A DNA stretch of 64,000 nt, from the NCBI GenBank assembly GCA_026168605.1, contig JAPFDX010000001.1:248001-312000 (forward strand), in the 5' to 3' direction. This document shows positions 7,627 through 16,141 of the stretch, in pieces. Source of the DNA: Roseburia sp. (GTDB taxonomy: Bacteria > Bacillota > Clostridia > Lachnospirales > Lachnospiraceae). A program made the translations under genes and the position numbers. Every line of letters starts with the position of its first letter. Positions within the stretch are counted from its first letter, which is position 1. The notes below the pieces were generated by a model that was given only the letters and a program-made list of their open reading frames with translations, ran no database searches and was not told the DNA's origin.

Positions 7627-9090
7627 ATGAGTCACTTGACAGAGTTAAAAGAGAGGAAGCTGGAATCGCAGCGTGTGTTCGACTATTTTGAGGAGATCTG
7701 TGCGATCCCGCACGGATCCAGAAATACGAAACAGATCAGCGATTATCTCGCCGCGTTTGCGGGGGAGCACGGGCTGACCTATTACCAGGATGATGCGAAC
7801 AATATCGTGATCATCAAGGAGGCGTCCGCGGGCTATGAGAACGCAGAGCCGGTGATCCTTCAGGGACATATGGACATGGTCTGCGAGAAGGAAAACGGCT
7901 GTGAGATCGATTTTGAGAAGGACGGCTTAGACCTCTATATCGACGGGGATTTCCTGCGGGCGCGGGGCACTACGCTCGGCGGGGACGACGGCATTGCGGT
8001 GGCATATGCGCTGGCGCTGCTGGAATCCAGTGAGATCCCACATCCCCGTCTGGAGGTTGTCATCACGGTGGACGAGGAGATCGGTATGCTCGGGGCAGAG
8101 GTGATCGATCTGTCCATGTTAAAGGGCCACAGACTTTTGAATATTGATTCCGATGTGGAGGGGCATTTTCTGACAAGCTGTGCCGGGGGCATGACTGTGG
8201 AGGCAGAGCTTGCGGTGACGCGCATGGCGCAGAGCGGTCTTGTGATGAAGATGACAGTGAGCGGACTGGAAGGAGGACATTCAGGCTCTGAGATCGACAA
8301 GGAGCACGCCAATGCCAATATCGTGGCGGGCAGGGCGCTCAAATATATTTCTGACCGCATGGCGCTCGGCGTGATCTCGATGGCGGGCGGACTGAAGGAC
8401 AATGCGATTCCGCGCGAGCATACGGCAGAGGTGCTGATCCCGGTAGATAAGAAAGAAGAGTTCCTCGCATATCTGGAGGAGCTGACCGGTGTGCTGCGCA
8501 GGGAATACGCCGCTTCCGATGCAGGGATTCAGATTACGGCGGAAGAAGGCGGCGTGCAGGAGGCGCAGATCTTGTCCTACGCGTCGATGTCAAAGGTACT
8601 TTTCTATCTGCGTCAGGTTCCGGACGGCGTGCAGCACATGAGCCGTGTGATGCCGGGACTGGTGGAGACTTCGCTGAATCTTGGAATCCTTAAGCTCACG
8701 GAGGACGCGTTCCTTACGACGACCTCCGTGCGAAGCAGCGTCTCGACGCGCAAGGAGGAGCTTTTGGACCGGCTGACCCATCTGGTCGAGTTTTTGGGCG
8801 GCGAGGTGGAAGTAAACGGTGATTATCCGGCGTGGGAGTATCGGGCAGATTCCAGACTTCGTGAGACGATCAGCGAGGTGTACCGGGATCTTTTTGACGA
8901 GGAACCGGTGTTTGAGGCGATCCACGCGGGACTGGAGTGCGGGATCTTATCGGGCAAGATCGCCGATCTCGACTGCGTTTCCTTTGGCCCGAATAATTAT
9001 GATATCCATACGCCGAAGGAGCGCTTAAGCATCTCCTCCACGGAGAAGGTATGGAAGCTGTTGAAGGAATTTTTAAAAAGATGTAGCTAA
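7627..9090 (+). CDS. pepD: Aminoacyl-histidine dipeptidase (PepD, M20C)
   Basis: A 487-residue cytosolic zinc dipeptidase of the M20C family (carnosinase-like; broad Xaa-His and other dipeptides). Metal and catalytic motifs are in order: GHMDMV, then GGDDGIAVAYALA (bridging Asp), TVDEEIGMLGAE (catalytic Glu and ligand), NIDSD, and a C-terminal HAGLECGIL ligand. A lid/dimerisation domain lies roughly at 190-390. AGCAGGAGG precedes the ATG at good spacing. Confidence 0.95.
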   Translation: MSHLTELKERKLESQRVFDYFEEICAIPHGSRNTKQISDYLAAFAGEHGLTYYQDDANNIVIIKEASAGYENAEPVILQGHMDMVCEKENGCEIDFEKDGLDLYIDGDFLRARGTTLGGDDGIAVAYALALLESSEIPHPRLEVVITVDEEIGMLGAEVIDLSMLKGHRLLNIDSDVEGHFLTSCAGGMTVEAELAVTRMAQSGLVMKMTVSGLEGGHSGSEIDKEHANANIVAGRALKYISDRMALGVISMAGGLKDNAIPREHTAEVLIPVDKKEEFLAYLEELTGVLRREYAASDAGIQITAEEGGVQEAQILSYASMSKVLFYLRQVPDGVQHMSRVMPGLVETSLNLGILKLTEDAFLTTTSVRSSVSTRKEELLDRLTHLVEFLGGEVEVNGDYPAWEYRADSRLRETISEVYRDLFDEEPVFEAIHAGLECGILSGKIADLDCVSFGPNNYDIHTPKERLSISSTEKVWKLLKEFLKRCS

Positions 9091-9099
9091 GAGGGCACG

Positions 9100-9948
9100 A
9101 TGAATTTGAGAAGCATCCGCAGATTACTGCTGCTTTGTATGGCAGTTCTCTGCAATGTCCTTCTGACGGGACACATTGCAGAGAGGGTACTTCAGATAAA
9201 CTGTTTTTCCTATGAGACGACATGGCGGAATCTCAGAGAGCATAGAATCTCGCAGGAGGAGCTTTTGGCGTTTCGGGAGGAGACGGAGAGTACGGAGGAG
9301 TTTGCAGAGCTTCTGACGATGTATTTTGCCACGGAGTGTACCGTGTCGGACACGGATATACTGCGGGATGACATCGCGTTTGTCAAAAAATACAAGAAAG
9401 ACGATTTTGAGAAAATATACCGTATGGTCTATGCGGTCTGGAATGATCTGGAGCGTTTCCCGGTCGGGAAGATCGCCTCGCTGCCGGACGCTGGGGTCTC
9501 CTTTGCCAACAGTTGGATGCAGAGCCGCACGTTTGGCGGAGACAGAGGACACGAGGGCTGTGATATTATGGCTTCGGTCAATGAGCGGGGCATCTATCCG
9601 GTTTACAGCATGACGGACGGAACGGTGGAAAATATCGGCTGGCTGCGCCTGGGCGGATACCGGATTGGCGTCCGCAGCGATTCGGGCGCTTATTTTTATT
9701 ACGCGCATCTGGCGGAGTACGCGAAGGAATTTCAACCCGGGGAGCGTGTGAAGGCGGGCACGCTTTTGGGCTTTATGGGAGATACAGGATACAGTGACAC
9801 GCCGGGGACGACCGGGATGTTTGACGTCCACCTGCATCTTGGCATCTACTTAAACGATGCGGATGGCAGGGAATTTTCGGTCAATTCCTATCCGGTGGTA
9901 GAGTATCTTTATGAGACGTCTGAATTTAAGCAGGAAACGGGGAGGTAG
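9100..9948 (+). CDS. M23 family metallopeptidase with N-terminal membrane anchor
   Basis: A 282-residue predicted cell-envelope peptidase. Residues 5-25 are a hydrophobic signal or anchor. The C-terminal half (about 130-260) is an M23 (LytM/peptidase M23) domain with zinc motifs GHEGCD and HLHLG and the typical YPVYSMTDGTVENIGW strand, implying peptidoglycan cross-bridge hydrolysis outside the membrane. The region between is helical and unassigned. Three bases separate its stop from the next gene, so they are probably co-transcribed. Substrate is unknown. Confidence 0.87.
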   Translation: MNLRSIRRLLLLCMAVLCNVLLTGHIAERVLQINCFSYETTWRNLREHRISQEELLAFREETESTEEFAELLTMYFATECTVSDTDILRDDIAFVKKYKKDDFEKIYRMVYAVWNDLERFPVGKIASLPDAGVSFANSWMQSRTFGGDRGHEGCDIMASVNERGIYPVYSMTDGTVENIGWLRLGGYRIGVRSDSGAYFYYAHLAEYAKEFQPGERVKAGTLLGFMGDTGYSDTPGTTGMFDVHLHLGIYLNDADGREFSVNSYPVVEYLYETSEFKQETGR

Positions 9949-9950
9949 CG

Positions 9951-10715
9951 ATGGCGCTTCGTCTGGATAAATATCTCACGGAGGCGGGGATCGGAACGCG
10001 CAGTGAGGTAAAAAAACTGATAAAGGCAAAGCAGATCACGGTCAATGGCGCGATTGTCAACAGACCGGAGGAAAAGGTTGACGAGGAAAACGACGTCGTC
10101 TGTCTGCGCGGAGAGCCTGTCCGGTATGCGTCGTTTGAGTATTATCTGCTCCACAAGCCCGCCGGCTGTGTCTCTGCGACGGAGGACGCCAGACACCGGA
10201 CGGTCATGGATTATCTGACCGATACGGCGAGAAGCGACCTGTTCCCGGTCGGCAGGCTCGACATTGACACGGAGGGACTGCTTTTGATCACAAACGACGG
10301 GGCGCTGGCGCACGACTTATTAAGCCCTGCGAGACATATCGAGAAGACATATTTCGCAAAAGTGCGCGGAAGGGTCACGCAGGAAGATGTCAACCTTTTT
10401 GAAAAAGGGGTTGATATCGGAGAAAAGAAGCTCACCAAGCCGGGGCGGCTCGTCATTCTGGATGTGTATGGGGAGCCGGATGTGCCGGAGGACGGGGAGG
10501 TCATTTCCGAGATCACCTTGACGATCACCGAGGGAAAGTTTCATCAGGTGAAGCGGATGTTTGCGGCGGTCGGCAAGGAGGTGCTCTATCTGAAACGACT
10601 TTCGATGGGGCCTCTCGTGCTGCCGGAGGATCTGCGCCCGGGCGAGTACCGCGCGTTAAGCGGGGAGGAAGTAGCGATGTTAAAGAATCGAAAGCAGGAG
10701 GAATATGATGAGTAA
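9951..10715 (+). CDS. RsuA/RluB-family pseudouridine synthase
   Basis: A 254-residue rRNA pseudouridine synthase. An S4 RNA-binding domain (about 1-60: RLDKYLTEAGIGTRSEVKKLI) precedes the catalytic domain with GRLDIDTEGLLL, containing the catalytic Asp, and KTYFAKVRG. The TEGKFHQVKRMFAAVG block marks the RsuA/RluB/RluE/RluF branch; RluB (23S U2605) is the likeliest, but the target cannot be set from sequence. GGGGAGGTAGCG precedes the ATG. Confidence 0.92.
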   Translation: MALRLDKYLTEAGIGTRSEVKKLIKAKQITVNGAIVNRPEEKVDEENDVVCLRGEPVRYASFEYYLLHKPAGCVSATEDARHRTVMDYLTDTARSDLFPVGRLDIDTEGLLLITNDGALAHDLLSPARHIEKTYFAKVRGRVTQEDVNLFEKGVDIGEKKLTKPGRLVILDVYGEPDVPEDGEVISEITLTITEGKFHQVKRMFAAVGKEVLYLKRLSMGPLVLPEDLRPGEYRALSGEEVAMLKNRKQEEYDE

Positions 10716-12666
10716 CGGATTTTTGCCGGTGAGCAGAGCGGATATGGAGGAACGGGGGATTGCCCAGCTTGATTTTGTCTATGTGTGCGGCGACGCCTAT
10801 GTGGATCATCCGTCCTTTGGACACGCCATCATCACAAGACTTTTGGAGGCGCACGGCTATACGGTCGGCATCATCGCCCAGCCGGATTTTAAGAACGCGG
10901 AATCCATCAATATCCTAGGGGAGCCGCGCCTTGGATTTTTGGTGTCCGCCGGAAACATGGACTCGATGGTCAACCACTATTCCGTGTCGAAAAAGCGGCG
11001 GCAGACGGATGCGTTTACGCCGGGCGGAGTGATGGGAAAGCGCCCGGACTACGCGACGGTCGTCTACTGCAACCTAATACGCAAAATTTATAAGCACAAG
11101 CCCATTATCATCGGCGGGATCGAGGCGAGCCTGCGGCGTCTGGCGCATTATGACTACTGGTCGGATAAGATGAAGCGCTCCATCCTTCTGGACTCCGGCG
11201 CGGATCTGATCTCCTACGGCATGGGGGAGCACAGTATCATAGAGATCGCCGACGCGTTAAACAGTGGGCTCTGTGTGTGCGACATCACGTTTATCAACGG
11301 CACGGTATATAAGACCAGAAAGCGTGAGGATATTTACGACGCCATTGAGCTGCCGCATTATGAAGAGCTGCTGGCGGATAAACGCGCATATGCCAGGAGC
11401 TTTTACACCCAGTACTGCAACACCGATCCGTTTGTGGCAAAACGTCTGTTTGAGACGTATGACGGCAAGCTTTTTGTCGTGCAGAATCCTCCGGCGAAGC
11501 CGCTTAGCCAGAGTGAGATGGATTTCGTCTACTCGCTTCCGTACCAGCGCACCTATCACCCGGATTACGAGGCAAAGGGCGGTGTGCCCGCGATCTCCGA
11601 GGTGCGGTTTTCGCTTGTGAGCAACCGCGGATGTTACGGCGGATGCAGTTTCTGCGCGCTGACGTTCCATCAGGGAAGGATCATCCAGACGAGAAGCCAC
11701 GAGTCGATCGTGGCGGAGGCGGAAAAAATGGTGTGGGAGCCGGATTTTAAGGGGTATATCCATGACGTGGGAGGACCGACGGCGAATTTCCGCGCGCCGT
11801 CGTGTGACAAGCAGCTCACAAAGGGCGTCTGTCCGAACCGGCAGTGTTTGTTTCCAACGCCCTGTAAGAACCTTAAAGTAGATCATGAAGACTACTTGAA
11901 GCTCCTTCGAAAGCTGCGTGAACTGCCGAACGTGAAGAAGGTCTTTATCCGCTCGGGTATCCGGTTTGACTATCTGATCTACGACGAGGACCACACATTT
12001 TTGCGTGAACTCTGTGAGCATCATGTGAGCGGGCAGCTCAAAGTCGCGCCCGAGCACATCTCGAACCCTGTGCTGGAAAAGATGGGAAAACCGGGCGTCG
12101 AGGTCTACCGCAGATTTACGAAGGCGTATGAGGACATGAACAAAAAGCTTGGAAAAAAACAGTACCTTGTGCCGTACCTGATGTCCTCGCATCCGGGTTC
12201 CACCTTAAAGGAGGCGGTGGAGCTGGCGGAGTTTCTGAGGAATCTCGGCTATATGCCCGAGCAGGTGCAGGATTTCTACCCGACACCTTCCACGATCTCG
12301 ACCTGTATGTACTACACAGGGCTTGACCCGCGCACGATGGAGCCGGTCTATGTGGCAGTCAGTCCGCACGAGAAAGCGATGCAGCGCGCCCTGATCCAGT
12401 ACCGCAACCCGAAAAATTACGAGCTGGTTGTGGAGGCGCTCACGAAAGCGGGGCGCACCGATCTGATCGGCTTTGATGCAAAATGTCTGATCCGCCCGAG
12501 AGGAAACGGCGGTTCCCGGTCATCCGCAGGCTATGGGAAAGCGGCTGGTGGCAGAAACGCGGGAACAAGGACGGCGGGCGCAAGGAACTCGGGAGCCAAA
12601 AAGGCAACCGGCACGGCAAAGAAAAAGACCATCCGAAACGTGCACAAAAAGAAGACGGGAAAATAA
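10705..12666 (+). CDS. YgiQ-family radical SAM protein
   Basis: A 653-residue YgiQ/UPF0313 protein of unknown reaction. The N-terminal region (about 1-290) is the YgiQ domain with a B12-binding-like fold; the radical SAM core has CYGGCSFC (C310, C314, C317). RTYHPDYEAKGGVPAISEVRFSL and HDVGGPTANFRAPSC are family signatures. The last 55 or so residues form a low-complexity basic tail rich in G, R, S, A and K, which could bind nucleic acid. Two adjacent ATGs (10705, 10708) follow AGCAGGAGG. The start overlaps the previous gene by 11 bases. Confidence 0.9.
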   Translation: MMSNGFLPVSRADMEERGIAQLDFVYVCGDAYVDHPSFGHAIITRLLEAHGYTVGIIAQPDFKNAESINILGEPRLGFLVSAGNMDSMVNHYSVSKKRRQTDAFTPGGVMGKRPDYATVVYCNLIRKIYKHKPIIIGGIEASLRRLAHYDYWSDKMKRSILLDSGADLISYGMGEHSIIEIADALNSGLCVCDITFINGTVYKTRKREDIYDAIELPHYEELLADKRAYARSFYTQYCNTDPFVAKRLFETYDGKLFVVQNPPAKPLSQSEMDFVYSLPYQRTYHPDYEAKGGVPAISEVRFSLVSNRGCYGGCSFCALTFHQGRIIQTRSHESIVAEAEKMVWEPDFKGYIHDVGGPTANFRAPSCDKQLTKGVCPNRQCLFPTPCKNLKVDHEDYLKLLRKLRELPNVKKVFIRSGIRFDYLIYDEDHTFLRELCEHHVSGQLKVAPEHISNPVLEKMGKPGVEVYRRFTKAYEDMNKKLGKKQYLVPYLMSSHPGSTLKEAVELAEFLRNLGYMPEQVQDFYPTPSTISTCMYYTGLDPRTMEPVYVAVSPHEKAMQRALIQYRNPKNYELVVEALTKAGRTDLIGFDAKCLIRPRGNGGSRSSAGYGKAAGGRNAGTRTAGARNSGAKKATGTAKKKTIRNVHKKKTGK

Positions 12667-12669
12667 AAA

Positions 12670-13668
12670 ATGCGTGAATTTCAGATCCAGAAAAACGAGG
12701 CGGGACAGCGCTTCGACAAATATTTAAAAAAGCTGCTGGCAGATGCGCCGGGCAGTTTCATCTACAAGATGCTGCGCAAAAAGAACATTACTTTAAATGG
12801 CAAAAAGGCGGACGGAACGGAGCAGCTCGCCGCGGGGGATGCGGTAAAGCTGTTTCTCTCGGACGAGACCTTCTTAAAGTTTGCAAAGAAAGAACCGGAA
12901 TCCGGGGTTTACGACAGGATGAAGCGCTTAAAGCCCCTTCCGGTCGTCTATGAGGATGAGGATATTCTGGTGGTGAATAAGCCCTCCGGGATGCTCTCGC
13001 AGAAGTCGGCGGAAGGCGATATTTCCGCCAATGAGCACATTTTGGGCTATCTGCTGCGAGAGGGTGATGTGACGGAGGAGATGCTTGCCGTCTTTCGCCC
13101 TTCGATCTGTAACCGTCTCGACCGGAATACCTCTGGGCTTCTGACTGCCGGAAAGACCTTAAGGGGACTTCAGGAGCTTTCGAGGGCGTTTCGGGAGCGC
13201 ACGGTCTTAAAGTATTACCGCTGTATCGTGAAGGGTGAGATCGCGGAGAGCTCCCACTTAAAGGGATGGCTCCTTAAGGATGAAGATAAGAATCAGGTAC
13301 AAGTGGTTGAGGTACTTCCGGGGACTTTCGATGCGGACAGATTTCTGCCGATCGAGACGGAATACAGACCCGTGCGCGCAGAGGTTGGGTACACGGAGCT
13401 TGAGGTACACCTCATCACCGGGCGTTCCCACCAGATCCGGGCACATCTGGCGTCGATTGGTCATCCAGTCGTGGGAGACGTGAAATACGGGGACAGGGGA
13501 GTCAACGAGCGTTTCCGCAAAGAACTTCAGATCAAATCCCAGATGCTTCACGCATACCGCATGGTGTTTCCCGCAGAAAACTTTTCTGTCAGACAAATAA
13601 CCGCGCCCTGCGGCGCGGAATTTGAACGATTCTGGAATTATGTAACAATGCCTACTTCCCGGCGTTGA
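12670..13668 (+). CDS. RluA/RluC-family pseudouridine synthase
   Basis: A 332-residue pseudouridine synthase with an N-terminal S4-like domain (GQRFDKYLKKLLADAPGSF) and a RluA-type catalytic domain, motif CNRLDRNTSGLL with the catalytic Asp, and TGRSHQIRAHLASIGHPVVGD. The PLPVVYEDEDILVVNKPSG block is typical of RluC-like enzymes. The ATG lies three bases after the YgiQ stop. Its 3' end overlaps the convergent DtxR-family gene by 17 bases. The rRNA target is not determined. Confidence 0.92.
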   Translation: MREFQIQKNEAGQRFDKYLKKLLADAPGSFIYKMLRKKNITLNGKKADGTEQLAAGDAVKLFLSDETFLKFAKKEPESGVYDRMKRLKPLPVVYEDEDILVVNKPSGMLSQKSAEGDISANEHILGYLLREGDVTEEMLAVFRPSICNRLDRNTSGLLTAGKTLRGLQELSRAFRERTVLKYYRCIVKGEIAESSHLKGWLLKDEDKNQVQVVEVLPGTFDADRFLPIETEYRPVRAEVGYTELEVHLITGRSHQIRAHLASIGHPVVGDVKYGDRGVNERFRKELQIKSQMLHAYRMVFPAENFSVRQITAPCGAEFERFWNYVTMPTSRR

Positions 13669-14020
13669 TGTGGCGCTTAATCGCCTCAAAGCTCTCGGTG
13701 CTGACGTCGTGCTCGATCTTGCAGGCGTCCTCCGCGGCGACGCGCGGGTCAACCCCCAGCATCATCAGCCAGTTGGAGAGAATGGTGTGCCGTTCATAAA
13801 TCTTTTCTGCAACCTCACGTCCGGGGTCGGTGAGCTGGATATAGCCCTCCGGACTGACGGTGATGTAGCCGTTCTCGCGCAGATTTTTCATGGCGACGCT
13901 CACGCTCGGCTTCTTAAAATTCATTTCATTTGCAATGTCTACGGAACGGACGTTTCCGAGTCTATGATTCAACACTAAAATCGTTTCCAGATAATTTTCA
14001 GTAGATTCATTCATGACCAT
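13652..14020 (-). CDS. DtxR/MntR-family metal-dependent repressor
   Basis: A 122-residue metalloregulator: N-terminal winged helix (about 5-65, SVDIANEMNFKKPSVSVAMKNL as recognition region) and a dimerisation/metal helix pair. There is no C-terminal SH3-like domain, as in MntR. Aligned by eye to MntR, ligand positions read N8-like (ENYLE, instead of Asp), E11, His in ERHTIL, and CKIEHD, giving Cys in place of MntR Glu99 as in DtxR/IdeR. Iron or manganese sensing is thus unresolved. AGGGGG nine bases upstream fixes the start at 14020; the open frame continues to 14065. The stop overlaps the convergent synthase gene. Confidence 0.88.
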   Translation of the reverse strand: MVMNESTENYLETILVLNHRLGNVRSVDIANEMNFKKPSVSVAMKNLRENGYITVSPEGYIQLTDPGREVAEKIYERHTILSNWLMMLGVDPRVAAEDACKIEHDVSTESFEAIKRHINAGK

Positions 14021-14045
14021 ATGCAGATACCCCCTATGATTTTCA

Positions 14046-14074
14046 AGTATAACATATCCGCACATTTTTTACAA
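14046..14074 (-). promoter_or_regulatory. Promoter of the DtxR-family gene
   Basis: On the minus strand TTGTAA (14074-14069), a 17-base spacer and TATACT (14051-14046) precede the regulator. The -35 overlaps one half of the 13-base inverted repeat at 14063-14075. Confidence 0.6.
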
Positions 14075-14145
14075 AGTTTTTAGGCGGCAAATCAGCGAAT
14101 CCGTTTATCTGCGTTAAATTTTAGGAGAGAGTTTTGTAAAAAATG
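14063..14145. repeat. Spaced 13-base perfect inverted repeat in the regulator/acetyltransferase control region
   Basis: CATTTTTTACAAA at 14063-14075 is repeated as its exact reverse complement at 14133-14145, 57 bases away. The left half covers the -35 of the DtxR-family gene; the right half lies just upstream of the divergent promoter. It could be a pair of operators or a hairpin; sequence alone does not decide. Confidence 0.5.
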
Positions 14146-14159
14146 AAGAGAAAAGGCGG

Positions 14160-14188
14160 TTGCGAAATCATCGCGGCAGCCTTATACT
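14160..14188 (+). promoter_or_regulatory. Promoter for the Eis-like acetyltransferase gene
   Basis: TTGCGA (14160-14165), 17-base spacer and TATACT (14183-14188), 33 bases before the ATG at 14221. Confidence 0.55.
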
Positions 14189-14220
14189 TATTTGAAAGAA
14201 TAAAAGCGGAGGATATCGGA

Positions 14221-15483
14221 ATGATTGTGAGAAAAATACGTCCGGAGGAGCTAAAGCGGACAAAGGAATTATTTGCGGCGGCGTTTGACGTGTCCTATGA
14301 CAATGACAAAACTCCGGAGGAGGTCTACGAGGCGGCGTGCAGAAGTCCAAGGGGAAGGGAAGATGCGCGTCCGCTTGAGAAATACGCGGCGTTTGAGGAT
14401 GATGACAGGACGATGACAAGCTGTATTTCCGTGCTGCATTATCCGGTGCAGTTTGACGGCAGTCATGTGGAGATGGCGGGCGTCGGCGAGGTGTCCTCGC
14501 TGCCGCAGTACCGCAGAAAGGGAGGCGTCCGCGCCTGCTTTGAAGCACTGCTGCCAGATCTTTACCATGAGGGCGTGGTGTTTTCCTGCCTATATCCGTT
14601 TTCAACGTCCTACTATAGGAAATTTGGTTACGAGATGAACGCACAGAGCTGCATCTATGAGTGGAAACTTGCCCATATCCCACAGTGGAATACAAAAGGA
14701 CACTGTATGCTCGTGGACAGCGAAAACGCGCTCCGGCTGCTGCCTGATGTGCAACGTATCTATGGGGTCTGGCAGGAGCGCTATAATTTTATGGTATGTA
14801 ACGAGGAGTGGGAATACTGCTTCGTGACGGAGGCGAATCCATACAAAACGTTGGAATACACATATGTTTATTATGGGAACGACGGCATACCGGCGGGCTT
14901 TGTGACATTTCACAAAGAGATTGCGGATGGGGAGAGGATCCTTGCCGCGACGAAGCTTGTATTTGCGGATCCTATGGGATTTCAAGGACTTTTCTCACTG
15001 ATAAAAGGATTTGCAAGCGACTACTCCGCCGTACGCTTTTCGCTTCCGGAGGAGCTTGAGATCGAGCCGTTTCTTGGGGAGCTTTCCTTTGACGCGTGCA
15101 GGCGCTCCCGCAGGAATATCGGCATGGTACGCATCGTCAATGTCGAAAGGGCGCTGATGCTGGCACGTTACAAAGGAAGCGGTGAGCTCTGCATCGACGT
15201 CCGCGACGGGCAGATCGAGGAGAATGACGGTATGTTCCATATCACTTTTGAAAACGGTCGCGCCACGCGCGTCAAAAAGCTGCGGGAGAACAGCGGAGAG
15301 CAGCCGGATCTTACGCTTCCGGTCAGTGAATTTTCGAGACTTCTTGCAGGGGCGTACAAAACAGAGACATTGCCATTCTGCAACGTGAGCCTGCGTGATG
15401 GAGCCGGATGGGATGAGGAGACACTCGCATCCATCGGACAGATTTTTTATAAAAAGCCATGCTGGCTGATGGAAGGTTTTTAG
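14221..15483 (+). CDS. Eis-like GNAT N-acetyltransferase
   Basis: A 420-residue protein with the Eis architecture: an N-terminal GNAT domain (about 1-150, acetyl-CoA loop region SSLPQYRRKGGVRACFEALL with the Q/RxxGxG/A-like turn), a second GNAT-like domain, and a C-terminal sterol-carrier-like (SCP2) domain from about 310 with a terminal carboxylate. Eis proteins acetylate amines such as aminoglycosides or polyamines; the natural substrate here is unknown. The start at 14221 has AGCGGAGG upstream; an earlier in-frame start at 14143 would overlap the promoter. It is divergent from the DtxR-family regulator. Confidence 0.85.
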   Translation: MIVRKIRPEELKRTKELFAAAFDVSYDNDKTPEEVYEAACRSPRGREDARPLEKYAAFEDDDRTMTSCISVLHYPVQFDGSHVEMAGVGEVSSLPQYRRKGGVRACFEALLPDLYHEGVVFSCLYPFSTSYYRKFGYEMNAQSCIYEWKLAHIPQWNTKGHCMLVDSENALRLLPDVQRIYGVWQERYNFMVCNEEWEYCFVTEANPYKTLEYTYVYYGNDGIPAGFVTFHKEIADGERILAATKLVFADPMGFQGLFSLIKGFASDYSAVRFSLPEELEIEPFLGELSFDACRRSRRNIGMVRIVNVERALMLARYKGSGELCIDVRDGQIEENDGMFHITFENGRATRVKKLRENSGEQPDLTLPVSEFSRLLAGAYKTETLPFCNVSLRDGAGWDEETLASIGQIFYKKPCWLMEGF

Positions 15484-15503
15484 AGATACAAGGGAGAAAC
15501 GAG

Positions 15504-16037
15504 ATGGCAACATGGAATTCGAGGGGCTTAAGAGGCTCGACGCTGGAGGAATTTATCAACCGGACCAACGAGAAATATCTGGACAGCGGTCTGGCACTGA
15601 TACAGAAGGTGCCGACGCCGATCACGCCGATCAATATCGACAAGGAGACGCGGCATATCACGCTGGCGTATTTTGACCAGAAGAGTACGGTGGACTATAT
15701 CGGCGCGGTGCAGGGGATCCCGGTCTGTTTCGATGCGAAGGAGTGTCATACAGACACTTTTCCGCTCCAGAACATCCACGAGCACCAGGTGGTGTTTATG
15801 GAAAATTTTGAAAAGCAGGGCGGCGTCGCCTTTTTTCTCTTAAGCTACACGCACCGTGATATTTTTTATTATCTGCGCCTCGCGAAGCTTCTGGAATTCT
15901 GGAACCGCGCGAAGGAGGGCGGACGGAAGAGCTTTCGCTATGAGGAGCTGGAACCGGAGTTTTTCCTGCCGAAAAACCGCGGGGTTTTAGTTCCGTATCT
16001 GGACGCGCTGCAAAAAGATTTGCTGGCGAGGGATTGA
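15504..16037 (+). CDS. recU: Holliday junction resolvase RecU
   Basis: A 177-residue Firmicutes resolvase that cleaves four-way DNA junctions in recombination and segregation. It aligns with Bacillus RecU through RGSTLEEFINRTNEKYL, ALIQKVPTPITPI, STVDYIGAVQG (catalytic Asp), CFDAKE (Glu and Lys of the nuclease site), FPLQNIHEHQ and GGRKSFRYEEL. The Bacillus protein has a longer N-terminus (about 200 residues). AAGGGAG precedes the ATG at 15504. In Bacillus recU pairs with the PBP1 gene ponA; here it stands between an acetyltransferase gene and the his operon. Confidence 0.92.
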   Translation: MATWNSRGLRGSTLEEFINRTNEKYLDSGLALIQKVPTPITPINIDKETRHITLAYFDQKSTVDYIGAVQGIPVCFDAKECHTDTFPLQNIHEHQVVFMENFEKQGGVAFFLLSYTHRDIFYYLRLAKLLEFWNRAKEGGRKSFRYEELEPEFFLPKNRGVLVPYLDALQKDLLARD

Positions 16038-16062
16038 CATTGATTTGTTTATTTCATATAAT
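16034..16062 (+). promoter_or_regulatory. Strong promoter of the histidine operon
   Basis: Consensus TTGACA (16034-16039), 17-base spacer, consensus TATAAT (16057-16062), 79 bases before the hisZ start. The -35 overlaps the end of recU. The leader is too short for a T-box and no histidine-rich leader peptide is seen. Confidence 0.8.
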
Positions 16063-16141
16063 GATTTCACTTGATAATACGCTACTATACTAAAGTACCG
16101 GCGGATTGGAAAGAGTATTTCAGAAAGACAGGGGATGGGCG

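Noticed and set aside
9100-9948. M23 protein as a SpoIIQ-type sporulation peptidase
   Set aside because: It has intact zinc motifs and no SpoIIQ-specific context (spoIID, spoIIIA partners); left as a general M23 peptidase.
11257-12192. 311-codon minus-strand open frame opposite the YgiQ-type gene
   Set aside because: It is a shadow of a well-supported gene, with no family motifs or ribosome binding site. The same applies to other long antisense frames such as 316-987, 9124-9837 and 21724-22536.
16038-16141. T-box or histidine attenuator before hisZ
   Set aside because: The leader is about 80 bases, too short for a T-box, and no T-box consensus or His-codon run is visible.
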